From contig JAFZKG010000042.1 in assembly GCA_017553695.1 (NCBI GenBank), forward strand, positions 1 through 40,367: a stretch of 40,367 nt of DNA, in the 5' to 3' direction. Below, in pieces: positions 1 to 7,450 of the stretch. The notes under the pieces were generated by a model that saw nothing but the letters and a program-made list of their open reading frames with translations, was not told where the DNA came from and did no database searches. A program made the translations under genes and the position numbers. Origin of the DNA: Lachnospiraceae bacterium (lineage in GTDB: Bacteria; Bacillota; Clostridia; Lachnospirales; Lachnospiraceae). The first letter of the stretch is position 1; each line of letters opens with the position of its first letter.

Positions 1-161
1 AGAGGATTGTTATTGAAAAGCAGTTCCCCGGCTTTTTTGATCTCACCGTTTAAAAACAGCTCATTGACTTCCGGGATCGGTGTTTCCACCGGACAGTGCA
101 GGGAACACATTGGTTTTTTGCAGCGAAGACATCTTTCGGCTTCCTGTTTGATCGTAGACAT
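1..161 (-). CDS. NAD(P)-dependent FAD/Fe-S oxidoreductase, GltD-like (N-terminal fragment)
   Basis: The reverse strand encodes the first 53 residues of a protein that runs off the left edge. It starts MSTIKQEAERCLRCKKPMCS and has a cysteine cluster C11-x2-C14-x4-C19-x3-C23 followed by PVETPIPEVNEL. This matches the N-terminal 4Fe-4S domain shared by the glutamate synthase small subunit and the dihydropyrimidine dehydrogenase family, which passes electrons between an iron-sulfur centre and FAD/NAD(P)H domains. The flavin domains lie outside the window, so the exact reaction cannot be told. An AGGTGG ribosome site lies about 8 bases before the ATG. It diverges from the PHP gene. Confidence 0.75.
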   Translation of the reverse strand, partial: MSTIKQEAERCLRCKKPMCSLHCPVETPIPEVNELFLNGEIKKAGELLFNNNP

Positions 162-195
162 AGTATGTACCACCTAAAAGTTTTTTTCTTTTTCT

Positions 196-224
196 ATCGT
201 ATAATAAAACCCTCAAGTTGACAA
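196..224 (-). promoter_or_regulatory. Possible promoter of the leftward oxidoreductase gene
   Basis: On the minus strand TTGTCA (224-219) is followed after 17 bases by TACGAT (201-196), with an overlapping TATACG at 203-198. A leader of about 30 bases would then carry the AGGTGG ribosome site. The -10 assignment is ambiguous. Confidence 0.4.
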
Positions 225-244
225 GGCGAAGGAGCGCGAGTTCG

Positions 245-273
245 TTGGCAGAATGCAGGGTTTATGGTATAAT
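245..273 (+). promoter_or_regulatory. SigA-type promoter of the PHP gene
   Basis: TTGGCA (245-250), 17-base spacer, perfect TATAAT (268-273). Transcription should begin near 280. That excludes an in-frame ATG at 253 and fixes the start at ATG 292, with a leader of only about 12 bases carrying a partial GGTGA ribosome site (280-284). Confidence 0.7.
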
Positions 274-291
274 CTGCGCGGTGAAAAAAGT

Positions 292-1185
292 ATGAGCAGC
301 GATCGTTATCCGGAAATCATTGATCTGCATATGCATTCCGTGATCTCAGACGGAACCGACCAGCCGGAAGACCTCCTTCAGAAAGCAAAGGAAGCCGGCC
401 TGGATTTGTTTGCCCTGACGGATCATGATGCCATCAAAGGATGCCAAAAGATCCTTGAGAGCCGCACAGATGAGGATCCCCTGTTCCTCTGCGGCGTGGA
501 GTTTTCCTGCCGGGATGAAGAGGGAAAATATCATATTCTGGGCTATGCATATGATCCGGATGCAACGGCCATGAAAGAGCTGGTCGGACTGGGCCATTCC
601 TACCGTATGCGGAAAACGCGGGGACGGCTTGAGCAGCTGGAAGAACAGTTCGGCTTTTCTTTTCCGGAGGATGAGATCGAGGCCCTGTTGTCGCTGGATA
701 ATCCGGGGAAACCCCATATCGGCAATCTGATGGTGAAGTACGGATATGCCAAAACAAAAGAAGAGGCGATCCGCAATTTTATCAATCGCGTTCATATTAA
801 GAGCGTCTATGTGCGCCCGGAAGAAGCAATTGAAGGAATCTTAAAGAGCGGGGGCGTGCCTGTTCTTGCTCATCCATCTTATGGAGATGGGGAACAGTTT
901 GTCATCGGAGAAGAAATGGACGCGCGGCTTCAGCGGCTGATCCCGTTCGGTCTGGAAGGGGTGGAAGCCTATTATTCCGGATTTACCCCGAAACTGATCG
1001 AAGAAATGCTGGCATTTGCAGTAAAGTACGATCTTTATGTTACTGCCGGCAGCGATTACCACGGCAGGAACAAACTGGTCGAAATGGGTGATACGAACCT
1101 GGTAGATGTACAAGAAGGGCCGGAAGGTCTGCACCGGTTTCTCGATAGATGTCTCTCTTCACAGAACCGGGGAAAGCGTTTATAA
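292..1185 (+). CDS. PHP-domain phosphoesterase (YciV/TrpH, RNase AM-like)
   Basis: A 297-residue protein of the polymerase-and-histidinol-phosphatase (PHP) fold. Metal-binding motifs appear in order: DLHMHSVISDGT near residue 12, LTDHDAIKG near 42, GVEFSC near 68, KPHIGN in the middle, LAHPSYGDG near 193 and AGSDYHG near 250. The family includes E. coli YciV/TrpH (RNase AM), which removes 5' nucleotides from short RNA and hydrolyses 3',5'-nucleoside bisphosphates with a metal cluster; that function is inferred from similarity. The start at 292 is chosen because the promoter lies inside the longer frame that begins at 253. The end of the gene holds the promoter of the next gene. Confidence 0.85.
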   Translation: MSSDRYPEIIDLHMHSVISDGTDQPEDLLQKAKEAGLDLFALTDHDAIKGCQKILESRTDEDPLFLCGVEFSCRDEEGKYHILGYAYDPDATAMKELVGLGHSYRMRKTRGRLEQLEEQFGFSFPEDEIEALLSLDNPGKPHIGNLMVKYGYAKTKEEAIRNFINRVHIKSVYVRPEEAIEGILKSGGVPVLAHPSYGDGEQFVIGEEMDARLQRLIPFGLEGVEAYYSGFTPKLIEEMLAFAVKYDLYVTAGSDYHGRNKLVEMGDTNLVDVQEGPEGLHRFLDRCLSSQNRGKRL

Positions 1186-1186
1186 T
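1158..1186 (+). promoter_or_regulatory. Promoter of the VanX-like gene, predicted leaderless start
   Basis: TTCACA (1158-1163), 17-base spacer, TATAAT (1181-1186), all within the end of the PHP gene. The expected first base (about 1193) falls beside the ATG at 1194, and there is no ribosome site in between. Confidence 0.6.
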
Positions 1187-1193
1187 CACTAGA

Positions 1194-1853
1194 ATGAAAA
1201 CAGAATACAAAAACGATATCACGATGGATCCATCGGACTTTGTGGTGCTTGCGGATTATGTTCCGCATATCGTGCAGGAGATCCGATACTATTCCACCTA
1301 TAATTTTATCGGAGAGCGGATCGACGGCTATGAAGAGCCTTGTGCGCTGCTGACAAAAGAAGCAGCCAGGGCGCTGAAGTCGGTCAGCAATGAGATGATC
1401 GTACAGGGATACCGGCTGAAGGTATTCGATGCATACCGCCCGGCACGCGCGGTGAAACATTTTGTGCTTTGGGGCATCGAAGATACCGATATCCGCATGA
1501 AACCATATTTCTATCCGGATCTGGAAAAACAGGAACTTTTTGCGCAGGGCTATATCGCGAAACAGTCCAGCCACAGCCGCGGGAGCACCGTGGATCTGAC
1601 GCTCCTGGATATGCAGACCGGGAAAGAACTGGATATGGGCGGTCCGTTCGATTATTTCAGCGAATTATCACATCCGGATTATAAAGGTATCACAGAGGAA
1701 CAGTACGATAACCGTATGATCCTGCAGCGCGTGATGATCCGCAACGGCTTCAAGCCGATCGACTGTGAGTGGTGGCATTTCACACTGGAGAATGAGCCGT
1801 ATCCGGATACATATTTTGATTTTCCGGTCTCCTCGGAATACCTGAGGAGATAA
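1194..1853 (+). CDS. D-alanyl-D-alanine dipeptidase, VanX/DdpX family (peptidase M15D)
   Basis: A 219-residue zinc dipeptidase that cleaves free D-Ala-D-Ala. Signature residues are all present: the arginine of FDAYRPARAV, the zinc site SSHSRGSTVD (H-x6-D), and the catalytic base and third ligand in CEWWHFTL (E-W-W-H). There is no signal peptide, so it should be cytoplasmic. No vanH or vanA lies nearby, so this is more likely a housekeeping or dipeptide-scavenging enzyme than part of glycopeptide resistance. The ATG at 1194 is preferred over the in-frame ATG at 1149, because the promoter -10 box at 1181 lies between them and homology starts only at DPSDFVVLADYVP. Confidence 0.88.
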   Translation: MKTEYKNDITMDPSDFVVLADYVPHIVQEIRYYSTYNFIGERIDGYEEPCALLTKEAARALKSVSNEMIVQGYRLKVFDAYRPARAVKHFVLWGIEDTDIRMKPYFYPDLEKQELFAQGYIAKQSSHSRGSTVDLTLLDMQTGKELDMGGPFDYFSELSHPDYKGITEEQYDNRMILQRVMIRNGFKPIDCEWWHFTLENEPYPDTYFDFPVSSEYLRR

Positions 1854-1877
1854 CAGACCGAAGGAAAGGAAACATAA

Positions 1878-2972
1878 ATGAAACTTGGCATTATCGGACT
1901 CCCGAATGTCGGGAAGAGCACACTGTTCAACGCATTGACGAAAGCCGGTGCAGAAAGCGCGAACTATCCGTTCTGTACGATCGATTCCAATATCGGGATC
2001 GCGTTCGTCCCGGATAAGCGACTTCAGGTTCTGGGCGATTTCTATCATTCACAGAAGATCACGCCGGCGACCGTCGAGTTCGTGGATATCGCAGGTCTGG
2101 TCAAAGGCGCATCCAAAGGAGAAGGCCTGGGCAACCAGTTTCTCGGAAATATCCGCGAAGTGGATGCCATCGTACATGTAGTCCGTTGTTTTGAAGATGA
2201 CAATGTCGTGCATGTGGACGGCAGCGTCGATCCGGTACGTGATATCGAAACGATCAATCTGGAACTGATCTTTTCCGATATAGAGATTTTGGAACGCCGT
2301 ATTGCCAAGACCGCGCGCGGTGCCCGGAATGATAAGGCCCTTGCAGCAGAACTGGAACTTCTGGAGAAGATCAAAGCGCACCTGGAGCAGGGAAAACTCT
2401 CCAAAACACTGGAGCTTTCTGAGGAAGAGAAGGAAATCTCCAGGACCTTCAATCTGCTGACTGATAAACCGGTCATCTACGCAGCAAATGTTTCCGAAGA
2501 TGATCTGGCGGATGACGGTGCGGGCAACGCATTTGTCCAGCAAGTCCGTGACTATGCGGCACAGGAGCATTCGGAGGTCTTTGTGGTTTCCGCGAAGATG
2601 GAGGCTGAACTTTCGGAACTGGACGACGAGGAAAAACAATTATTCCTCGAGGATATGGGACTTTCCGAGTCCTGTCTCGATAAACTGATCAAAGCAAGTT
2701 ATTCCATTCTGGGGCTGACCAGTTTTCTTACGGCCGGTGAAAAAGAAGTCCGTGCCTGGACGATCACAAAAGGCATGAAAGCGCCGCAGGCAGCCGGCAA
2801 GATCCACACGGATTTTGAAAAAGGATTCATCAAGGCGGAGGTCGTCAATTATCACGATCTGATTGAGACCGGATCATACAGCGGAGCAAGAGAAAAAGGT
2901 CTGATCCGCATGGAAGGAAAAGATTACGTGGTGCAGGACGATGATATTATCCTGTTCCGCTTTAACGTTTAA
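1878..2972 (+). CDS. ychF: Ribosome-binding ATPase YchF (Obg family)
   Basis: 364 residues, the usual family length. The P-loop GLPNVGKST is near residue 6 and the G3 motif [16 protein letters not shown] near 70, followed by the coiled-coil insertion and a C-terminal TGS domain ([20 protein letters not shown] onward, ending [10 protein letters not shown]). YchF is unusual among Obg proteins in preferring ATP; it binds ribosomes and is implicated in translation and oxidative stress responses. A ribosome site (GAAGGAAAGGAA) lies just before the ATG, 24 bases after the VanX-like gene. Lgt follows 10 bases downstream, so co-transcription is likely. Confidence 0.95.
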   Translation: MKLGIIGLPNVGKSTLFNALTKAGAESANYPFCTIDSNIGIAFVPDKRLQVLGDFYHSQKITPATVEFVDIAGLVKGASKGEGLGNQFLGNIREVDAIVHVVRCFEDDNVVHVDGSVDPVRDIETINLELIFSDIEILERRIAKTARGARNDKALAAELELLEKIKAHLEQGKLSKTLELSEEEKEISRTFNLLTDKPVIYAANVSEDDLADDGAGNAFVQQVRDYAAQEHSEVFVVSAKMEAELSELDDEEKQLFLEDMGLSESCLDKLIKASYSILGLTSFLTAGEKEVRAWTITKGMKAPQAAGKIHTDFEKGFIKAEVVNYHDLIETGSYSGAREKGLIRMEGKDYVVQDDDIILFRFNV

Positions 2973-2982
2973 AGGAGCGACT

Positions 2983-4092
2983 ATGTTATTGGATTCATCT
3001 GGGGCAGCAAGCATTATCTTTCCGAATCTTGGAATCAGTATCGGGTATTTTCCGAGCACGATCACTTTGTTTGGAAAGTTTTCCATCGCGTTTTACGGAC
3101 TGCTTATCGCCATCGGCATGGTACTGGCAGTCGTGGTTGCGATGGCATGGGCAAAAAAGACTCATCAGGATACAGATGATTATGTGGATCTGGCTATTGC
3201 CGTGATCGTATTCGGCATCATCGGGGCCAGGATCTATTATGTTCTGTTTACATTGGATTATTATCTTGCCAATCCGGCACAGATCATTAATATCCGGGGC
3301 GGCGGCTTGGCAATCTACGGTGGTGTCATCGGCGGCATCATTGCCGGCTTTGTAGTATGCAAAGTCAAAAAGATCCGTTTCCTGCGTGTTTTTGATACCA
3401 TTGTTCCGGGTCTTGCATTGGCGCAGGCTATCGGACGCTGGGGCAACTTCTTCAACCGGGAGGCATTCGGCGAATACACCAACTCCCTGTTTGCAATGCA
3501 GATCAAATACGATGAAGTCGGCGGCGTCGTTACAGACCTGATGAAGAAAAACATGGTCACGATTGATGGCGTGCAATACATTCAGGTGGCACCGACCTTC
3601 CTCTATGAGTGTGCACTGTGTCTGCTGATCTTTATCCTGATCGTGATCTTCCGCAGATTCCAGCAGTATAACGGCGAGGCTGCGCTCTGGTATCTTGGCG
3701 CATACGCGCTGGGCAGAGCATGGATCGAAGGCATGCGGACTGACTCCCTGATGATCTGGAATACCGATATCGCGGTATCACAGCTGCTTTCGGTTGCCGT
3801 GTTCGCCGGAGCATTCGTGCTGCTTATCATCAACCGGATCCGCCTTGCACGGAAATCCTGGGAGCCGGATTTCGAAAAAGTCCTGAGCCCTGGCGCACCG
3901 GGAACCGTGGAGTATTCCAAAGAGCGCCACGCTGCAAAGAAAGCCCGCAAGAAGAATGGTTCCAACTGGGAGACCTATACGGTAGAGGGCGAAGAAGAAA
4001 AGGCTGCGGAAGAGATTTCAGAAGAAGCTTCGGAAGAAGTGCCTTCGGAAAAGGAAACGCCTGCGGAAACAGAAGCGGAGGAGACAGAATAA
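2983..4092 (+). CDS. lgt: Prolipoprotein diacylglyceryl transferase Lgt
   Basis: 369-residue membrane enzyme that moves diacylglycerol from phosphatidylglycerol to the lipobox cysteine of prolipoproteins. About seven hydrophobic segments are seen, with the family signature GRWGNFFNREAFGEYT near residue 155, a GGLAIYGGVIGG segment and the C-terminal ALWYLGAYALGRAWIEGMRTD region. The start ATG at 2983 has an AAAGGAG site 6 bases upstream; longer starts would run back into ychF. Unusually, the last 50 or so residues form a charged tail, first Lys/Arg-rich (KERHAAKKARKKNG) and then nearly all Glu and Ala, not needed by the core enzyme. The stop overlaps the next start (TAATG). Confidence 0.93.
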   Translation: MLLDSSGAASIIFPNLGISIGYFPSTITLFGKFSIAFYGLLIAIGMVLAVVVAMAWAKKTHQDTDDYVDLAIAVIVFGIIGARIYYVLFTLDYYLANPAQIINIRGGGLAIYGGVIGGIIAGFVVCKVKKIRFLRVFDTIVPGLALAQAIGRWGNFFNREAFGEYTNSLFAMQIKYDEVGGVVTDLMKKNMVTIDGVQYIQVAPTFLYECALCLLIFILIVIFRRFQQYNGEAALWYLGAYALGRAWIEGMRTDSLMIWNTDIAVSQLLSVAVFAGAFVLLIINRIRLARKSWEPDFEKVLSPGAPGTVEYSKERHAAKKARKKNGSNWETYTVEGEEEKAAEEISEEASEEVPSEKETPAETEAEETE

Positions 4093-4571
4093 TGTCACTG
4101 GAGAAAGCAAGAAACTATCTGGAAGAAAAAGGATACGGTGACCGCATCCTGACATTTGACGTTTCCAGCGCAACCGTCGAGCTGGCCGCAAGAGCTGTCG
4201 GCACAGAGCCGGAGAAAATCGCGAAGTCTCTCACATTTTCTGTCAACGGAACGCCGGTCATGGTCGTCTGTGCCGGCGATGCCAAAGTAAGCAATCCGAA
4301 ATTCAAAGATACCTTTCATACAAAAGCAAAGATGCTTTCCTTCGACGAGGTGCATGATCTGATTGGTCATGATGTCGGAGGCGTCTGTCCGTTCGGGATC
4401 AACGAGGGCGTGGAAGTCTACCTGGATGAATCCCTGAAGCGGTTCGAATTTGTCTATCCGGCTTGCGGCGATGACGCAAGCGCCGTGAAACTTTCCGTTC
4501 CGGAACTGGAGGAAGTCTCCGGTTATAAGGAGTGGGTCGATATCTGCAAACTTCCGGAGCAGGAAGCATGA
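4092..4571 (+). CDS. YbaK/EbsC-family aminoacyl-tRNA deacylase
   Basis: 159 residues covering one YbaK/aminoacyl-tRNA editing domain. Visible motifs are KIAKSLTFSVNGTPVMVVCAG, GDAKVSNPKF and the conserved GHDVGGVCPFG followed by VYLDESL. The family hydrolyses tRNAs charged with the wrong amino acid (Cys-tRNAPro for YbaK, Ala-tRNAPro for ProX); the substrate here cannot be told from sequence. The start overlaps the lgt stop by one base and the stop overlaps the next start (ATGA), so translation is probably coupled. Confidence 0.88.
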   Translation: MSLEKARNYLEEKGYGDRILTFDVSSATVELAARAVGTEPEKIAKSLTFSVNGTPVMVVCAGDAKVSNPKFKDTFHTKAKMLSFDEVHDLIGHDVGGVCPFGINEGVEVYLDESLKRFEFVYPACGDDASAVKLSVPELEEVSGYKEWVDICKLPEQEA

Positions 4572-5446
4572 AGATCACGGAAAGCAGATCAGCAAGTTAT
4601 GTGATCCTTGCCTTGATCTATATCGCGGCAGGGGTTATTGGTTATCTCATCTATCATTTTCTGCCTTTTTCTTTGTGGCTGAATCTTTTGCTGGCTGACG
4701 TCGCAGCCACTGTTTTTGTATTTCTCTTCAGCTGCATTTTTCATAATGCTTCTGTGTATGATCCGTACTGGAGCGTGCAGCCGCCGGTCATCCTGACTCT
4801 GTTTGCCATTGGCCAGAACATTACGTTTGCAAAGATGCTGCTTCTGGTCGCCGTCTGGTGCTGGGCAATCCGCCTGACAGGCAACTGGGCATATACCTTC
4901 CATGGGCTGAAAGAGCAGGACTGGCGCTATACCCGTTATCAGAATTCAATGCGGCGCTTGTATCCGCTCATTAATTTCACCGGAATCCACCTGGTCCCTA
5001 CGCTGATCGTTTACGGATGCATCCTTCCGGCTGTTTATGCCATGATCAGCGATGTGACAGGCAATATCGGCTCGGTCCTATTTTTCCTTTGTTCCCTTGG
5101 GGCGGTTCTTCTGGAACTCATATCTGATTCGCAGATGCATAACTTCCGGAAAGAGCAGACAGGCACGTTTAACAGGACGGGACTCTGGAAGTATTCCCGC
5201 CATCCGAATTATCTGGGTGAGATCTGTATGTGGTGGTCAATCGGACTGGCTGTATTCTGTGTCCTTCCGTCTTATTGGTACCTGCTTGCCGGCGCACTGG
5301 CAAACACGATCCTGTTTCTTCTGGTCAGCATCCCGCTGGCGGACGGAAAACAGTCCGCAAAAGAAGGATTTGAGGATTACAAAAAAGAGACCAATATGCT
5401 TGTCCCTGTCCCTCGGATCGTGGGGAATCGGTCGAATCGTGAATAA
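4568..5446 (+). CDS. DUF1295 / steroid 5-alpha-reductase-like membrane protein
   Basis: 292-residue integral membrane protein with about seven hydrophobic stretches. The C-terminal part has the motif YSRHPNYLGEICMWW, typical of DUF1295 and related NAD(P)H- or SAM-binding membrane enzymes (steroid 5-alpha reductase, isoprenylcysteine methyltransferase). Other family marks are VYDPYWSVQP near residue 70 and RLTGNWA near 115. The physiological substrate is unknown. ATG 4568 is chosen for its overlap with the ybaK stop and the GGAGCAGGA sequence just upstream. Confidence 0.8.
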   Translation: MKITESRSASYVILALIYIAAGVIGYLIYHFLPFSLWLNLLLADVAATVFVFLFSCIFHNASVYDPYWSVQPPVILTLFAIGQNITFAKMLLLVAVWCWAIRLTGNWAYTFHGLKEQDWRYTRYQNSMRRLYPLINFTGIHLVPTLIVYGCILPAVYAMISDVTGNIGSVLFFLCSLGAVLLELISDSQMHNFRKEQTGTFNRTGLWKYSRHPNYLGEICMWWSIGLAVFCVLPSYWYLLAGALANTILFLLVSIPLADGKQSAKEGFEDYKKETNMLVPVPRIVGNRSNRE

Positions 5447-5484
5447 GATGATCTGATGCTGTTTTCATAGACGGCAAATCACAC

Positions 5485-5931
5485 TTGAACATTTATATTG
5501 TATTACGTAATGGGGTGTTCCTGGGCATCCTGTCTCTTTTGAGTGTTCTTGATCTATCGGAACGGCGGATCCCGGACCGGATCATTCTTGTGGCGGTCAG
5601 TAATTGGCTGCTCATTTCTTTCATCCTGCGACAGCCGATAAGCCTGGTGCTTTTGCAAATGGCGGCAGGCGTTTTCTTTGGGGTTTGTGTGCTTCTGGTC
5701 TCGCTGATCACGGAACTCATATTAAAGAAGGAATGCCTGGGAGGAGGGGATATCAAACTTCTTTTTGTGGTCTGTCTGTATCTTGGGTTCTGGCATACCT
5801 TTTATGCGCTGGGGGTTGCCTGCGTGCTGGTGCTGATGCAGCAGTTGTTGAAGGGAAAGACAGGTATGTTTCCATTTGCTCCAGCCATAGCAGCAGGTGC
5901 CTGTATTGTGATGTGTGTATGGGAGATGTAA
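5485..5931 (+). CDS. Small prepilin peptidase (A24, type IV leader peptidase-like)
   Basis: 148-residue polytopic membrane protein. The two catalytic aspartates of A24 aspartyl peptidases appear in DLSERRIPDR (near residue 24) and in LGGGDIKLLF (near 88), followed by the conserved FPFAPAIAAG. It lacks the N-terminal cytoplasmic methylase domain of full-length PilD, as do the short Gram-positive TadV/CpaA-type enzymes that mature Flp/Tad pilins. No pilin or secretion gene is in the window. The start is uncertain: TTG 5485 gives the full first helix but has a poor ribosome site. The stop codon directly abuts the miniature repeat element. Confidence 0.78.
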   Translation: MNIYIVLRNGVFLGILSLLSVLDLSERRIPDRIILVAVSNWLLISFILRQPISLVLLQMAAGVFFGVCVLLVSLITELILKKECLGGGDIKLLFVVCLYLGFWHTFYALGVACVLVLMQQLLKGKTGMFPFAPAIAAGACIVMCVWEM

Positions 5932-6191
5932 ATGTACAAATAATCCGGTTTGGTACGGGTCAACAGTAATCAGGTGTACAAAAAAGCCACTTTGGTACAT
6001 GTTTCTGTAAAAACGGGCAAAGGTGTGGAAAAGAGAATGATCAAGAAAGGTTGATTTTAAAGGATTTTTCACCATATCATTTTTGCGTGGCTGCAGTATA
6101 TCATAAGAAAGAAGCAACTAACTGATACCAAACTGGAGTTTTTGTACATCTTGGAAATTTGCACTGACACCGAACCGACTTTTTTGTACAT
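5932..6191. mobile_element. Miniature transposon-like element with doubled inverted ends
   Basis: Four imperfect copies of a roughly 27-base unit, ATGTACAAAAAA-n-TC(C)GGTTTGGTA. Copies A (5932-5957) and B (5974-5999) face right; copies C (6150-6124) and D (6192-6167) face left. A to B and C to D are both offset by 42 bases, so the two ends mirror each other around about 125 bases of non-coding core. Tips reading TGTACA and doubled transposase-site-like repeats resemble IS21/Mu-superfamily ends, so this is probably a non-autonomous or deleted derivative. No target duplication is evident. It sits between the prepilin peptidase stop and the hrcA promoter. Confidence 0.6.
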
Positions 6192-6241
6192 TTTCCTGCC
6201 AGAGCGTTTTAAAAATAATTAAAAATCAGCGCCAAAATCGG

Positions 6242-6270
6242 TTGACACTATTGTGTTATAGTGCTAATAT
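6242..6270 (+). promoter_or_regulatory. SigA promoter of the hrcA operon
   Basis: Perfect TTGACA (6242-6247), 17-base spacer, TAATAT (6265-6270). It overlaps a degenerate CIRCE half-site pair, TTGACACTA (6242-6250) and TAGTGCTAA (6259-6267), and the consensus CIRCE lies immediately downstream. HrcA binding would cover both -10 and start site. Confidence 0.8.
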
Positions 6271-6281
6271 AACAACAGATG

Positions 6282-6308
6282 TTAGCACTCTATTAACTTG
6301 AGTGCTAA
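6282..6308 (+). promoter_or_regulatory. CIRCE operator (HrcA binding site)
   Basis: TTAGCACTC, 9-base spacer, GAGTGCTAA: an exact match to the CIRCE inverted repeat. It is transcribed into the hrcA leader. HrcA bound here represses the chaperone operon in the absence of heat stress, with HrcA activity dependent on GroEL in studied species. Confidence 0.97.
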
Positions 6309-6345
6309 CAGACCTAAAAGAAGCGATCCAAAATAGGTGAGAAAA

Positions 6346-7431
6346 ATGGAACTGGACGCAAGAAAAAAGAAGATACTGCAGGCCGTGATCAAGAATTATC
6401 TGGAAACAGGAGAACCGGTCGGGTCCAGAACGATCTCCAAGTACACCGATCTGAATCTGAGCTCCGCAACCATACGGAACGAGATGGCAGATCTGGAAGA
6501 GTTGGGATATATTTTCCAGCCGCATACTTCTGCAGGCAGGATCCCGACGGATGCCGGTTACCGGCTGTATGTCGATGACATGTTATCGACCCGCCAGGAG
6601 GAGCTGGAAAAGAAAGACCGGAAACTGGATGATAAGGAAGAATCCCTGAAGGCCATGCAGGAGGTCATGGACAAACGTGTGGACCGCATCGAGGAAGTCC
6701 TGAAGGATATGGCCAAGATGCTGGCAAACAATACAAATTACACGTCCATGGTCAGTATGCCGCCGGTCAACAAAAACAAGCTGAAATTCGTGCAGCTGAC
6801 GCAGGTGGATGACACCAAGCTTCTCTGCACGGCTGTGCTGGAAGGCAATATTGTAAAAAACGAGATGATAAACGTCGACAAAAAGATCGACCAGCAGATG
6901 CTGCTGAAACTGAATCTCCTTTTCAACAATACCCTGAACGGACTGACACTGCAGGAGATCAACTTTGACATGGCTGCCAACATGGCAGACCAGTCCGGTG
7001 AATACGGAGAACTGGTATCCGATATCCTGAATGCCGTTGTGGCAGCGATCGGAGCAGCTGACGGGATCGAGATTTTTACCAGCGGCGCAACCAATATCTT
7101 CAAGTATCCGGAACTCAGCGGCAACGAGAATGCAAGCCGTCTGATCTCCACGCTGGAAGAAAAAGAGCTTCTGACCGATCTTCTGACCGACAGTCTGGAA
7201 GAGATCGGAGAGAATACGACCGGCATCCAGGTCTACATCGGAGAAGAAACGCCGGTCAATTCCATGAAGGACTGTTCCGTCGTGACGGCCACTTACGAAT
7301 TCGAAGAAGGCGTATACGGCAAGATCGGCATCATCGGTCCGAAACGGATGGATTACGAAAAAGTGCTGGACGCATTGAAAAATGTGACCGGCAGTCTGGA
7401 TAAGAAATTTGGTAAGAACAAGAATAAATAG
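6346..7431 (+). CDS. hrcA: Heat-inducible transcription repressor HrcA
   Basis: 361 residues, slightly longer than the roughly 340 usual in the family. The N-terminal winged helix (LDARKKKILQAVIKNYLETG, then SATIRNEMADLEELGYIFQPH near residue 45) binds CIRCE, followed by the GAF-like dimer domain ending GIIGPKRMDYEKVLDALKN. ATG 6346 has AGGTGA 5 bases upstream; the in-frame GTG at 6337 lies on that ribosome site and is rejected. First gene of the heat-shock operon, autoregulated by the CIRCE in its leader. Confidence 0.96.
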   Translation: MELDARKKKILQAVIKNYLETGEPVGSRTISKYTDLNLSSATIRNEMADLEELGYIFQPHTSAGRIPTDAGYRLYVDDMLSTRQEELEKKDRKLDDKEESLKAMQEVMDKRVDRIEEVLKDMAKMLANNTNYTSMVSMPPVNKNKLKFVQLTQVDDTKLLCTAVLEGNIVKNEMINVDKKIDQQMLLKLNLLFNNTLNGLTLQEINFDMAANMADQSGEYGELVSDILNAVVAAIGAADGIEIFTSGATNIFKYPELSGNENASRLISTLEEKELLTDLLTDSLEEIGENTTGIQVYIGEETPVNSMKDCSVVTATYEFEEGVYGKIGIIGPKRMDYEKVLDALKNVTGSLDKKFGKNKNK

Positions 7432-7450
7432 CAGATAGGAGGCTATCAAA

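Noticed and set aside
253..291. N-terminal extension of the PHP protein from ATG 253
   Set aside because: The TATAAT box at 268-273 lies inside it, so this ATG would not be transcribed from the evident promoter, and the extension shows no homology.
1194..1853. Vancomycin-resistance locus
   Set aside because: Only a VanX-type dipeptidase is present; no VanH, VanA-type ligase or VanRS genes are in the window, and such dipeptidases occur widely as housekeeping enzymes.
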